A DNA stretch of 64,000 nucleotides from Streptomyces collinus Tu 365 (GTDB taxonomy: Bacteria > Actinomycetota > Actinomycetes > Streptomycetales > Streptomycetaceae), in the NCBI RefSeq assembly GCF_000444875.1, contig NC_021985.1:3481535-3545534 (forward strand), in the 5' to 3' direction. A model generated the notes under the pieces. It saw only the letters and a program-made list of their open reading frames with translations, was not told where the DNA came from and searched no databases. This document shows positions 1-7,538 of this stretch, piece by piece (positions within the stretch are counted from its first letter, which is position 1; each line of letters opens with the position of its first letter). The position numbers were made by a program, and so were the translations under genes.

Positions 1-321
1 GCCCACGCAGATCGACGCGACGCGCGTGCCGTTCGCCGCCGCCGCGCGCACCGCGTCCACCACGCCGGGCGGCAGCGGGCGGGCCGGGTCCGCCACCCCG
101 GGCAGGACGATCGTGTCCGCCTCCGCCAGTGCCTCCAGCCCGTACGGCGCCCGCACCGCGAAGGCGCCGGCCGCGGCGCCCACCTCCCCCGCCGGGGAGC
201 ACACCCGGACCCGGTAGCCGGGACGGCCGTCCGGCAGCCGGGCCCATCCGAAGGTGTCGATCGGGACGGACAGGTCGAACGGGATCACCTGGTCCAGCGC
301 CAGGACGGCCACGGAGTGCAT
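1..321 (-). CDS. GlxA-like regulator, DJ-1/PfpI domain (partial, 3' end cut by window edge)
   Basis: Only the first 107 codons are in the window; the reading frame is open to base 1. The start is ATG at 321 (MHSVAVLALDQVIPFDLSVP). The hydrophobic strand followed by Asp-Gln and FDLSVPIDTFGWAR is the usual opening of the class I glutamine amidotransferase-like (DJ-1/PfpI) sensor domain of GlxA/FtrA/AdpA-type AraC regulators. IVLPGV and VASICVG are the later core strands, with the Cys of the nucleophile elbow at about residue 105. An AraC-type helix-turn-helix domain would be expected beyond the window but is not seen. A stand-alone PfpI-like protein is the alternative. It is divergent from the membrane gene at 565, with a paired operator-like motif between them. 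Confidence 0.75.
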   Translation of the reverse strand, partial: MHSVAVLALDQVIPFDLSVPIDTFGWARLPDGRPGYRVRVCSPAGEVGAAAGAFAVRAPYGLEALAEADTIVLPGVADPARPLPPGVVDAVRAAAANGTRVASICVG

Positions 322-492
322 GGCAGGAAAGTAGCTCTACGACGGGAACGCGCCAAACCGCGGCGAGCCCGCCGGACGGCGGCGCCAACAGGCCCCGGGG
401 GCCACCCTCGGCGCCAGTCACCTCATGTCGGAGGCATCGGAATCGTTCACGGAAACCGCCGACGGGAAGCGCGGCGGGCACGGTCAGGCCAC

Positions 493-527
493 TGGCGGGA
501 ATCCGTCGCTACCTGGCAATCCCGCCA
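493..527. promoter_or_regulatory. Inverted pair of AdpA-consensus motifs
   Basis: TGGCGGGAAT at 493-502 on the plus strand and TGGCGGGATT on the minus strand (complement of 518-527) both fit the published AdpA consensus TGGCSNGWWY at every position. They face each other across 15 bases, just upstream of the gene at 565 and between it and the GlxA-like regulator gene. AdpA itself has the same PfpI-AraC architecture as the product at 1-321, so either AdpA or the neighbour could bind. Binding is inferred from the motif only. Confidence 0.4.
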
Positions 528-564
528 CTTCTGCGATGATCAGCCGCCCGCATAGCGTCCCCCC

Positions 565-1014
565 GTGACCAAGCTCCTCCTCGCCGTCCACGTCCTCGCC
601 GCGATCGTCGCCGTCGGGCCCGTGACCGTCGCCGCCAGCATGTTCCCGCCCGCCGCCCGCCGGGCCGTGGCCGCCCCGGACGACGTCCGGGCCGCGCAGA
701 CCCTGGGCCTGCTGCACCGGATCTGCCGCGTGTACGCCGTCGTCGGCCTCGTCGTCCCGGTGTTCGGGTTCGCCACCGCGAGCCGGATGGGCGTGCTCGG
801 CAGCGCGTGGCTGATCGTGTCCATCGCGCTCACGGCCCTGGCCGCGCTCGTGCTCGCCGCCCTGGTGCTGCCCGCCCAGACCGTGCTCGTGGAGGGCGGC
901 GGCACGCGCGCGAGGACCGTGCGGCTGGCCATGTTCACCGGCGTGTTCAACCTGCTGTGGGCGGCCGTGACGATCCTCATGATCGTGCGGCCCGGTTCGA
1001 CGACCGGCGCCTGA
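565..1014 (+). CDS. Small integral membrane protein (DUF2269-like)
   Basis: A 149-residue protein starting with GTG at 565. It is built of four hydrophobic segments: about residues 4-24 (LLLAVHVLAAIVAVGPVTVA), 50-70, 76-100 and 123-143, with a His (LLHRICRVYAV) near the second. The pattern of four helices with an early His resembles the DUF2269 family, whose function is unknown. The N-terminal segment could also be read as a signal anchor. It stands alone between the divergent regulator and the convergent hydrolase gene at 1123. No catalytic motif is visible. Confidence 0.6.
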   Translation: MTKLLLAVHVLAAIVAVGPVTVAASMFPPAARRAVAAPDDVRAAQTLGLLHRICRVYAVVGLVVPVFGFATASRMGVLGSAWLIVSIALTALAALVLAALVLPAQTVLVEGGGTRARTVRLAMFTGVFNLLWAAVTILMIVRPGSTTGA

Positions 1015-1122
1015 CCGCCCACCGGACGGCCCCGCCCGACCGGCCGGCCGCAACCGACAAGCCGCCCGACGCTCCCGCCGGACGGCCCCCGCCCGCGCCC
1101 TACGGCTCCGTCCGCGCGTGCC

Positions 1123-2457
1123 CTACAGCTCCGTCTGCCCCGCACCCTTCAGCGCGGTCAGGTCGAAGACGTCGCCCATCCGGGCGAAGCCCAGGTCGCT
1201 GGGGTGCAGGTGGTCGCCGGAGTCGTACTCCGGGCGCAGCCGACGCGGGTCGTACGGGTCCCTGAGCGACCTGTCGAAGTCCACGACGGAGTCGTACACC
1301 CGTCCGGCCCTGATCCGGGCGTTGACCTGCTGCCGTACGGCCTCCCGGGCCGGGGTCCAGCCGCGGTGGCCCTCGAAGGGCATGAGGGTGGCGCCGACGA
1401 CCTTCAGGCCGCGGGCGTGGGCCTGGCGGACCAGGGTGCGCAGCCCCTCGACGATCTTGTCGGGGTCCGCGAGCCGGGGGTTGCGCAGGATGTCGTTGAT
1501 GCCGAGGTCGATCACGACGACCTTGGCGTTGGTCCGGGACAGCGCGTCCCGGCCGAAGCGGCCCAGACCGCTCTGGTTCTCGGCCGGGCGGCCGAGACCG
1601 TCCGCGAGCACCTGGTTGCCGCTGATGCCCTCGTTGACGACGCCGTAGCGCGGCAGGGCGTCACCGCTCTCCACGGCCGTGCGCAGCCGCCCGGCCAGCA
1701 CGTCGGTCCAGCGGCGGTTGGCGCCCACGGTGGACGTTATCCCGTCGGTGATGGAGTCGCCGAAGACGACGACCGTGCCCGCGGCCTCGTTGCTGAGGAC
1801 GTCAAGAGCCGTCACATACCGCCAGTACGGCGTCCGTTCGGTGTACGGGGTGCCGGTCGCGTCCTCGGTGCGGTCGCCCTGGGCGACGTACGACACCTGC
1901 TGCGCGTGCGGGTGGTAGGTCACCGGGCCCGACGGCGTCGGCGAGTACGTGGTGACCAGCACGTCCGTGTCGTGCGGAACGGTCAGCCGGACCACGTCGC
2001 TGAGCACCTGGCCGCCCGCCGGGATCACGACACCGCCGGAGCCGTCGAAGGTCAGGCGCCGCATCGTTTCCGCGGCCGCCGCGGCGCTGCCGTCACCCGC
2101 CGACAGGGCCACCGAGGCGTGCGAGATCGTCAGCGGCGACTGGCCGTAGAGGTTGGACAGCGTGATGCGGGCACTCGTCCCTGCGGTGCTCGCGTGCACG
2201 ACGTTGCGCACCGACCGGCCGGCCAGCCCGGCGGTCTCGGTGCCCGGCTCGCCGCCCGCGGGCGCCGTCGACCAGGAACCGACCCAGGTACCGGTCGAGG
2301 CGGGAGCGACGGAGGAGCCGCGATGCGGACGATCGCCGGCGAAGGAACTGCGGGGGGTGCCGTCGTCGGCGGCCGCCGTGACGTAGATGACGGCGGACAG
2401 AATCACCACCAGCGCGGCGAGCGCGCTCAGGACGGCATAACCATGACGCTTGGTCAC
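1123..2457 (-). CDS. Secreted SGNH/GDSL-family hydrolase
   Basis: A 444-residue exported esterase/lipase-type enzyme. The N-terminus has a basic start followed by a hydrophobic stretch (VLSALAALVVILSAVIYV), a signal peptide or membrane anchor. The N-terminal half is a beta-rich accessory region. The SGNH domain follows: block I FGDSITDG near residue 232 (nucleophile Ser), GIND near 319, and DHLHPSD near 415 supplying the catalytic Asp and His. The frame extends 19 codons further upstream, but GTG at 2457 is preceded by a clear GAGGAG ribosome site, so this start is preferred. It converges with the gene at 565. The natural substrate cannot be read from sequence. Confidence 0.85.
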   Translation of the reverse strand: MTKRHGYAVLSALAALVVILSAVIYVTAAADDGTPRSSFAGDRPHRGSSVAPASTGTWVGSWSTAPAGGEPGTETAGLAGRSVRNVVHASTAGTSARITLSNLYGQSPLTISHASVALSAGDGSAAAAAETMRRLTFDGSGGVVIPAGGQVLSDVVRLTVPHDTDVLVTTYSPTPSGPVTYHPHAQQVSYVAQGDRTEDATGTPYTERTPYWRYVTALDVLSNEAAGTVVVFGDSITDGITSTVGANRRWTDVLAGRLRTAVESGDALPRYGVVNEGISGNQVLADGLGRPAENQSGLGRFGRDALSRTNAKVVVIDLGINDILRNPRLADPDKIVEGLRTLVRQAHARGLKVVGATLMPFEGHRGWTPAREAVRQQVNARIRAGRVYDSVVDFDRSLRDPYDPRRLRPEYDSGDHLHPSDLGFARMGDVFDLTALKGAGQTEL

Positions 2458-2624
2458 GCTTGTGTTGTTCTCCTCGAGAGATGGGAGCCCCGGGCTCCGA
2501 TCCGATGAGTCCATGATGCGTCATGAACCAGGGAGAGCTGACAGGGACCTGCCGCAAACCCCCCGAGGAGACAGACGCCGGGAACTCCTGTTCCGTTCCG
2601 GGAGTCGGTCAGGAAGGGACAATT

Positions 2625-3968
2625 GTGTGCGGGATCACCGAACGGGTGGAGCTGATGGAACACACGGAGACGGAAACACCGGACCGGACCACGTCGTACC
2701 GGACCATGACCGCCTTCACCCCCGCCGACGAGGAACGGCGGCGCGGGGTACGGCGCATGAAACTGACGGCGACCGGCATGCTGCTGTTCGTGGCCGTCGT
2801 CTACGTCCTGGCGAAATGGGCCTCGCACCAGGGCGCGGGCACCTGGACGGAGTACGTGGCGGCGGCCGCCGAGGCCGGCATGGTCGGCGCGCTCGCCGAC
2901 TGGTTCGCGGTCACCGCACTCTTCCGGCACCCCCTCGGCCTGCCCATCCCGCACACCGCGATCATCCCCACCAAGAAGGACCAGCTCGGCGTCTCCCTCG
3001 GCGAGTTCGTCGGCGAGAACTTCCTCTCCCAGGACGTCGTACGCCAGCGGCTGCGCGCCGTCGGCATCGGCAGCCGGCTCGGCGCCTGGCTGGCCGAACC
3101 CGACCACGCCGACCGCGTCACCGCCGAACTGGCCACCGCCCTCAGGGGCGCCCTCACCGTCCTGCGCGACTCCGACGTCCAAGCCGTCGTCGGAGAGGCC
3201 GTCACCCGGCGCGCCAACGCCCAGGAGATCGCCCCCGGCATCGGCAAGATGCTGGAACGGGTCGTCGCCGACGGCGGCCACAAACGCGTCGTCGACCTCG
3301 TCGTCGGCCGCGCCCACGACTGGCTCGTGCTGCACCGCACCGACGTCATGGTCGCCGTCGAGGGCGGCGCGCCCGGCTGGACCCCGCGGTTCGTCGACAA
3401 GAAGGTCGGCGAACGCGTCTACAAGGAACTGCTGCGCTTCTGCACCGAGATGCGCGACATGCCCTCCCACCCCGCCCGCGGCGCCCTCGACCGCTTCCTC
3501 ACCGACTTCGCCTCCGACCTCCAGTCCGACACCGACACCCGCGCCCGGGTCGAACGCCTCAAGGGCGAGGTCCTGGGCCGCGGCGAGGTCCAGGACCTCA
3601 TCGCCTCCGCCTGGACCGCCGTCCGCTCCATGATCGTCGCGGCCGCCGAGGACGAACGCAGCGAACTCCGGCTGCGGGTACGGGCCGCCCTGCTGTCCCT
3701 CGGCTCCCGCATGGCGAGCGAGCCGAAGGTCCAGGACAAGGTCGACACCTGGGTCGAGGGCGCCGCCGTGCACGTCGTCACCACCTACCGCAAGGAGATC
3801 ACCTCCCTGATCACCGACACCGTCGCCGGCTGGGACGCCGAGCACACCACCCGCAAGATCGAGGCCCACATCGGCCGCGATCTGCAGTTCATCCGTATCA
3901 ACGGCACCGTGGTCGGCTCCCTCGCCGGCCTGGCCATCTACGCCCTCTCCCGCGGCCTCGGGGCCTAA
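2625..3968 (+). CDS. DUF445 family membrane-associated protein
   Basis: About 447 residues. A hydrophobic helix (ATGMLLFVAVVYVLAKWA) lies near the N-terminus, followed by the family signature EAGMVGALADWFAVTALFRHPLGLPIPHTA and a long helical body that ends in a second hydrophobic segment (TVVGSLAGLAIYAL). DUF445 proteins are widespread membrane proteins of unknown role. GTG at 2625 has an AGGAAGG site seven bases upstream. ATG at 2655 (MEHTETE) is a plausible alternative start, and the frame stays open further 5'. It is divergent from the GDSL hydrolase and lies 51 bases ahead of the MFS gene, whose ribosome site is in a hairpin. Confidence 0.8.
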   Translation: MCGITERVELMEHTETETPDRTTSYRTMTAFTPADEERRRGVRRMKLTATGMLLFVAVVYVLAKWASHQGAGTWTEYVAAAAEAGMVGALADWFAVTALFRHPLGLPIPHTAIIPTKKDQLGVSLGEFVGENFLSQDVVRQRLRAVGIGSRLGAWLAEPDHADRVTAELATALRGALTVLRDSDVQAVVGEAVTRRANAQEIAPGIGKMLERVVADGGHKRVVDLVVGRAHDWLVLHRTDVMVAVEGGAPGWTPRFVDKKVGERVYKELLRFCTEMRDMPSHPARGALDRFLTDFASDLQSDTDTRARVERLKGEVLGRGEVQDLIASAWTAVRSMIVAAAEDERSELRLRVRAALLSLGSRMASEPKVQDKVDTWVEGAAVHVVTTYRKEITSLITDTVAGWDAEHTTRKIEAHIGRDLQFIRINGTVVGSLAGLAIYALSRGLGA

Positions 3969-3991
3969 TCGCACCGGACCAGGGCACCCGA

Positions 3992-4012
3992 CTCCTCGTC
4001 CTCGACGAGGAG
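3992..4012 (+). promoter_or_regulatory. Hairpin overlapping the ribosome site of the MFS gene
   Basis: CTCCTCGTC (3992-4000) and GACGAGGAG (4004-4012) form a perfect nine-base-pair stem with a CTC loop. The AGGAGG Shine-Dalgarno at 4008-4013, six bases before ATG 4020, lies inside the 3' arm. The fold would hide the ribosome site of the transporter mRNA. No U-run follows, so it is less like a simple terminator for the upstream gene. Confidence 0.45.
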
Positions 4013-4019
4013 GGAGCCC

Positions 4020-5579
4020 ATGAGCACTGCAGCCGAAGCGCCGTCACCCGGGAACGGCCGGACCATCACCACCAACATCCCCGCCCGACTCGACCGCCTC
4101 CCCTGGTCCCGCTGGCACTGGACCATCGTGATCGGGCTGGGAACGGTGTGGATCCTCGACGGCCTTGAGGTCACGGTCGTCGGCAACATCGCGGGCCGCC
4201 TCTCCGAACCCGGCAGCGGCCTCGCCATCTCCTCCGGCCAGATCACCGGCATGGCCGCCGCCCTGTACGTGGCCGGCGCCTGTGCCGGCGCCCTCTTCTG
4301 GGGCCGGCTGACCGACCGCTTCGGCCGCAAGAACCTGTTCATGATCACCCTGGCCGTGTACCTCGCGGCCACCGCGCTGACCGCCGTCTCCTTCGCCCCC
4401 TGGTGGTTCTTCGTCTTCCGGTTCCTGACCGGCTTCGGCATCGGCGGCGAGTACGCGGCGATCAACTCCGCGATCGACGAACTGATCCCGGCCAAGTACC
4501 GCGGCCGCGTCGACCTGATGATCAACGGCAGCTTCTGGCTCGGCGCCGTCGGCGGCTCCCTGCTCTCCATCGTCGCCCTCAACACCGACCTGCTGCCCGC
4601 GAACCTCGGCTGGCGCCTGACCTTCGCCCTCGGTGCCGTCCTCGCCCTGGTCATCCTCCTCGTACGACGCCACGTCCCCGAGAGCCCCCGCTGGCTGCTG
4701 ATCCACGGCAGGGACCGGGAGGCCGAGGAGATCGTCACCGGCATCGAACGGCGCATCGAGTCCGAGCAGGGCGAAGCGCTCGCCGCGCCCGAGGGCGAGC
4801 TGGAGATCCACCAGCGCAAGGACGTCAAGTTCCTGGAGATCGCCCGCACCATCTTCGCCGACTACCCCAAGCGGGCCACCCTCGGCTTCTCCCTCTTCAT
4901 CGGCCAGGCGTTCCTCTACAACGCGATCACCTTCGGCTTCGGCGCCATCCTCACCAAGTTCTTCGACGTGCCCGCCGACCACACCGGCTACTACTTCGCC
5001 GTCATCGCCATCGGCAACTTCTGCGGCCCGCTGCTGCTCGGCAAGCTCTTCGACACCGTCGGCCGCCGGATCATGATCTCCTCGACCTACCTGCTGTCCG
5101 GCCTCCTGCTGTTCGGCACCGCCTGGCTCTTCGACCGCGGCTCGCTCAGCGCGAGCACCCTCACCGCCTGCTGGTGCGCGGTCCTCTTCTTCGCCTCCGC
5201 GGGCGCCTCCAGCGCCTACCTGACGGTCTCCGAGATCTTCCCGATGGAGACCCGGGCCATGTCCATCGCCTTCTTCTACGCCCTCGGCACCGCCGCAGGC
5301 GGCATCAGCGGCCCGCTGCTCTTCGCGGACCTCACCAGCACCGGCAAGGTCGGCGACACCGTCCTCGCCTTCCAGATCGGCGCCACCTTGATGTGCCTGG
5401 CCGGGCTGGTCGCGGCCGCGCTCGCGGTACGGGCCGAGGGCCGCTCCCTGGAGGACGTCGCCCGCCCGCTGTCCGCCGTCGCGAACAAGGCGAAGACGGC
5501 GACCCGGAACGCCCGCGCCGCCGGTTCCACCCGCGGCGGCCACGGCCCCACGGCCCCGCCGGCGGTCGGAAGGCCGTGA
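4020..5579 (+). CDS. MFS transporter, sugar/metabolite-porter type
   Basis: A 519-residue major facilitator with twelve predicted helices. Family marks are the helix 1 segment VWILDGLEVTVVG, the loop 2-3 motif GRLTDRFGRKN, RFLTGFGIGGEYAA in helix 4, and PESPRWLL after helix 6, which is typical of the sugar-porter/metabolite:H+ symporter group. The loop 8-9 copy reads KLFDTVGRR. The cytoplasmic tail is Ala/Arg-rich. ATG 4020 follows an AGGAGG site. The substrate is not evident; aromatic acids or sugars are both carried by relatives. A strong terminator follows at 5614. Confidence 0.85.
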   Translation: MSTAAEAPSPGNGRTITTNIPARLDRLPWSRWHWTIVIGLGTVWILDGLEVTVVGNIAGRLSEPGSGLAISSGQITGMAAALYVAGACAGALFWGRLTDRFGRKNLFMITLAVYLAATALTAVSFAPWWFFVFRFLTGFGIGGEYAAINSAIDELIPAKYRGRVDLMINGSFWLGAVGGSLLSIVALNTDLLPANLGWRLTFALGAVLALVILLVRRHVPESPRWLLIHGRDREAEEIVTGIERRIESEQGEALAAPEGELEIHQRKDVKFLEIARTIFADYPKRATLGFSLFIGQAFLYNAITFGFGAILTKFFDVPADHTGYYFAVIAIGNFCGPLLLGKLFDTVGRRIMISSTYLLSGLLLFGTAWLFDRGSLSASTLTACWCAVLFFASAGASSAYLTVSEIFPMETRAMSIAFFYALGTAAGGISGPLLFADLTSTGKVGDTVLAFQIGATLMCLAGLVAAALAVRAEGRSLEDVARPLSAVANKAKTATRNARAAGSTRGGHGPTAPPAVGRP

Positions 5580-5613
5580 CCCGCGCGACGCCGCGAGCGG
5601 GCGACGCGACGTA

Positions 5614-5649
5614 GCTGCCCTGGGCCCCCGGAAGGGGGCCCAGGGCAGC
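5614..5649 (+). terminator. Perfect-stem terminator after the MFS gene
   Basis: GCTGCCCTGGGCCCCC (5614-5629) pairs without mismatch with its complement at 5634-5649 around a GGAA tetraloop, 35 bases after the MFS stop. It has no U-tract, as is usual in Streptomyces. Confidence 0.85.
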
Positions 5650-6243
5650 CGCTCGCGGGCCGGCAGGGCGTGAGCCGGTTACGCCGGTTACGCATGAGGC
5701 CGAGGGCGGACCCACCCCGCTCGGCGGACCGCGCCCCGCCCAGGCCGACGGCAGGGGCCCACTGTCCCACCTGCGGCGAGCAGGGCGTGGGCCTTCGGGC
5801 CATGGTGGCCGAACCATGACGGCCGGGAGGCCGTGAGCCGCCCAGGCCGTCGGGCGGGTCCCACTGTCCCGCCTGCGGCCGGCGTAGGGCCTGCCCCGCC
5901 CAGGCTGCCGACAGGGCCCATGGCGCCGCCGAGGGGCTCCAGAGCGCGGGCCGTGGGACCGGGCCCACCACGGCCGGGAGGCCGTGACCCGCACAGGCCG
6001 ACAGCAGAGGCACGCGGCCCCGCCGACGGCCGGCAGGGCGTGGGTCGTGGGACCGGACCCGCCACGGCCGGGAGGCCCTGACCCGCCCAGGCCGACAGCA
6101 GAGGCACGCGGCTCCGCCCGCGGTCGGCAGGGCGTGACGCGCGAGCGCCGTGGGGGCCGGGCTCACCACGGCCGGGACGCCGTACGTCCAGGCCACCGGC
6201 AGGACCCCACGGCGCGGCCCCCGGCCGGCAGGCCGTGAACGGT
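5650..6243. repeat. Degenerate GC-rich intergenic repeat array
   Basis: No credible gene is seen in this 600-base stretch. It consists of diverged direct repeats sharing three word blocks: ACGGCCGGGAGGCCGTGA (copies near 5819, 5970, 6064 and, altered, 6169), CCCAGGCCGACAGCAG and GGCAGGGCGTG (near 5662, 5789, 6033, 6127, 6228). The clearest pair is a roughly 94-base unit at about 5969-6062 repeated at about 6063-6156. Several blocks are themselves palindromic (GGCCGGGAGGCC). The reading frames over it are shadows of the repeat composition. Confidence 0.7.
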
Positions 6244-6284
6244 CCGGGCCTCGGGGCCCCCGGCCACCAGGGATACTGGCCCCC

Positions 6285-6887
6285 ATGACCCGCCTGATCC
6301 TCGCCACCCGTAACGCCGGAAAGATCACCGAGCTGAGGGCCATCCTCGCCGAAGCAGGGCTCCCCCACGAGCTGGTCGGCGCCGACGCCTACCCCGACAT
6401 CCCCGACGTCAAGGAGACCGGCGTCACCTTCGCCGAGAACGCCCTCCTCAAGGCGCACGCGCTGGCCCGGGCCACCGGTCTGCCCGCCGTCGCCGACGAC
6501 TCCGGTCTCTGCGTCGACGTCCTGGGCGGGGCCCCCGGCATCTTCTCCGCCCGCTGGGCGGGCCGGCACGGCGACGACAAGGCCAACCTGGACCTGCTGC
6601 TCGCCCAGCTCTCCGACATCGCGGAGGAGCACCGGACCGCGCACTTCGCGTGCGCCGCGGCGCTGGCGCTGCCGGACGGCACCGAGCGGGTGGTCGAGGG
6701 CCAGCTGCGGGGCGTCCTGCGGCACGCGCCGGCCGGCACGAACGGTTTCGGCTACGACCCGGTGCTCCAGCCCGACGGCGAGACCCGCACCTGCGCGGAG
6801 CTGAGCCCCGAGGAGAAGAACGCGATCAGCCACCGCGGCAAGGCGTTCCGGGCGCTGGCGCCGGTGGTGCGGGAGCTGCTGGGCTGA
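6285..6887 (+). CDS. rdgB: Non-canonical purine NTP pyrophosphatase (RdgB/HAM1)
   Basis: A 200-residue house-cleaning nucleotidase that hydrolyses dITP/ITP and XTP to monophosphates in the cytosol, keeping deaminated purines out of DNA and RNA. Family motifs in order are LATRNAGKITEL at the N-terminus, ETGVTFAENALLKA, VADDSGLCVDVL (metal and catalytic Asp), GIFSARWAG, NGFGYDPVL and the C-terminal HRGKAFRAL. The frame is open upstream, but ATG 6285 gives exactly the family N-terminus. Length is normal. It stands alone, followed by a bidirectional-looking hairpin and tRNA-Leu on the other strand. Confidence 0.95.
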   Translation: MTRLILATRNAGKITELRAILAEAGLPHELVGADAYPDIPDVKETGVTFAENALLKAHALARATGLPAVADDSGLCVDVLGGAPGIFSARWAGRHGDDKANLDLLLAQLSDIAEEHRTAHFACAAALALPDGTERVVEGQLRGVLRHAPAGTNGFGYDPVLQPDGETRTCAELSPEEKNAISHRGKAFRALAPVVRELLG

Positions 6888-6897
6888 CGGCACGGAA

Positions 6898-6933
6898 ACG
6901 GCCTGCGAGTCGAGCTTTCGATTCGCAGGCCGT
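6898..6933. terminator. Terminator between rdgB and tRNA-Leu
   Basis: ACGGCCTGCGAGTCG (6898-6912) pairs with CGATTCGCAGGCCGT (6919-6933) with a single G-T wobble around an AGCTTT loop. It can end transcription of rdgB and of the tRNA coming from the other side. Confidence 0.8.
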
Positions 6934-6938
6934 CGGTG

Positions 6939-7022
6939 TGCGGCGGAAGGGATTCGAACCCTCAAGCCCGATCAAGGGCCACAGGACCTAAACCTGCTGC
7001 GTCAGCCGTTGCGCCACCGCCG
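6939..7022 (-). tRNA. tRNA-Leu (anticodon TAG)
   Basis: 84 bases read on the minus strand from 7022 to 6939. The acceptor stem GCGGCGG pairs perfectly with CCGCCGC and is followed by discriminator A; CCA is not encoded. The anticodon arm CAGG-TTTAGGT-CCTG gives TAG. A long variable arm and the T arm GAGGG-TTCGAAT-CCCTT fit a class II leucine tRNA. Its first 21 bases double as the 3' end of the upstream HNH gene. Confidence 0.95.
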
Positions 7023-7538
7023 CTGGCCGTTTGTCATCGTACCGGGAGAGCTCCGCCGCCTACTGCCGCCCCTGCACCAGGTGCTGGTGATCGCATGGCA
7101 GTTGGGGCAGAGCAACCGCAGGTTCTCCCGTCGGTCGTCCCGCCAGTCGCCGTTGATGTGGTCGACCTCCAGTGTCAGGGGACTCCCGCGCCACTCGGGC
7201 CCGACCCCGCACCGGGCGCACCCTTCGGGCACGCCGACGTCGAGCAGTGCGCGCCGCAGGCGCCGCGTCGAGATCCGGGGGCCGGTGTCGCGACGGATCA
7301 GGACGTCCTCCGGCCGCTTGGCGTTCCTGCTCCGCTTCCCCCGCTGGTGGGCCCGGCCCAGGAAGTGGTCGGTGACCAGTCCGTCGGCGGCGATCCACCT
7401 CGTCACGTTCGCGCGCTGGGTGCCGTTGTCGGCAAGCCCGAGGCGGCGAAGCAGTTCGGCCACCGACGCCGACGCGTCCACGGCCGACCGCAGCTCTTCC
7501 CGTTCGGGACGCGGCTTCCGCTCACGCGCGTACCTCAT
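7002..7538 (-). CDS. HNH endonuclease, 3' end embedded in tRNA-Leu
   Basis: 178 residues. One N-terminal helix-rich module (LRSAVDASASVAELLRRLGL ... TDHFLG, about residues 16-62) probably binds DNA. The HNH nuclease core (about 107-160) has CARCG, EVDHINGDWRDDR and NLRLLCPNCH; the two Cys pairs should bind zinc and the DHINGD His should be catalytic. The start codon overlaps the stop of the upstream HNH gene (ATGA), so the two are translationally coupled. The last six codons and stop (RRWRNG) are encoded by the first bases of the tRNA. Cellular role is unknown: a homing-type, phage-derived or defence nuclease are all possible. Confidence 0.8.
   Translation of the reverse strand: MRYARERKPRPEREELRSAVDASASVAELLRRLGLADNGTQRANVTRWIAADGLVTDHFLGRAHQRGKRSRNAKRPEDVLIRRDTGPRISTRRLRRALLDVGVPEGCARCGVGPEWRGSPLTLEVDHINGDWRDDRRENLRLLCPNCHAITSTWCRGGSRRRSSPGTMTNGQRRWRNG

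Noticed and set aside
5276-6965. Several long frames over the repeat array at 5650-6243
   Set aside because: They run through repeats and into the antisense of rdgB or the MFS gene, lack ribosome sites and have no family resemblance; repetitive GC-rich sequence keeps all frames open.
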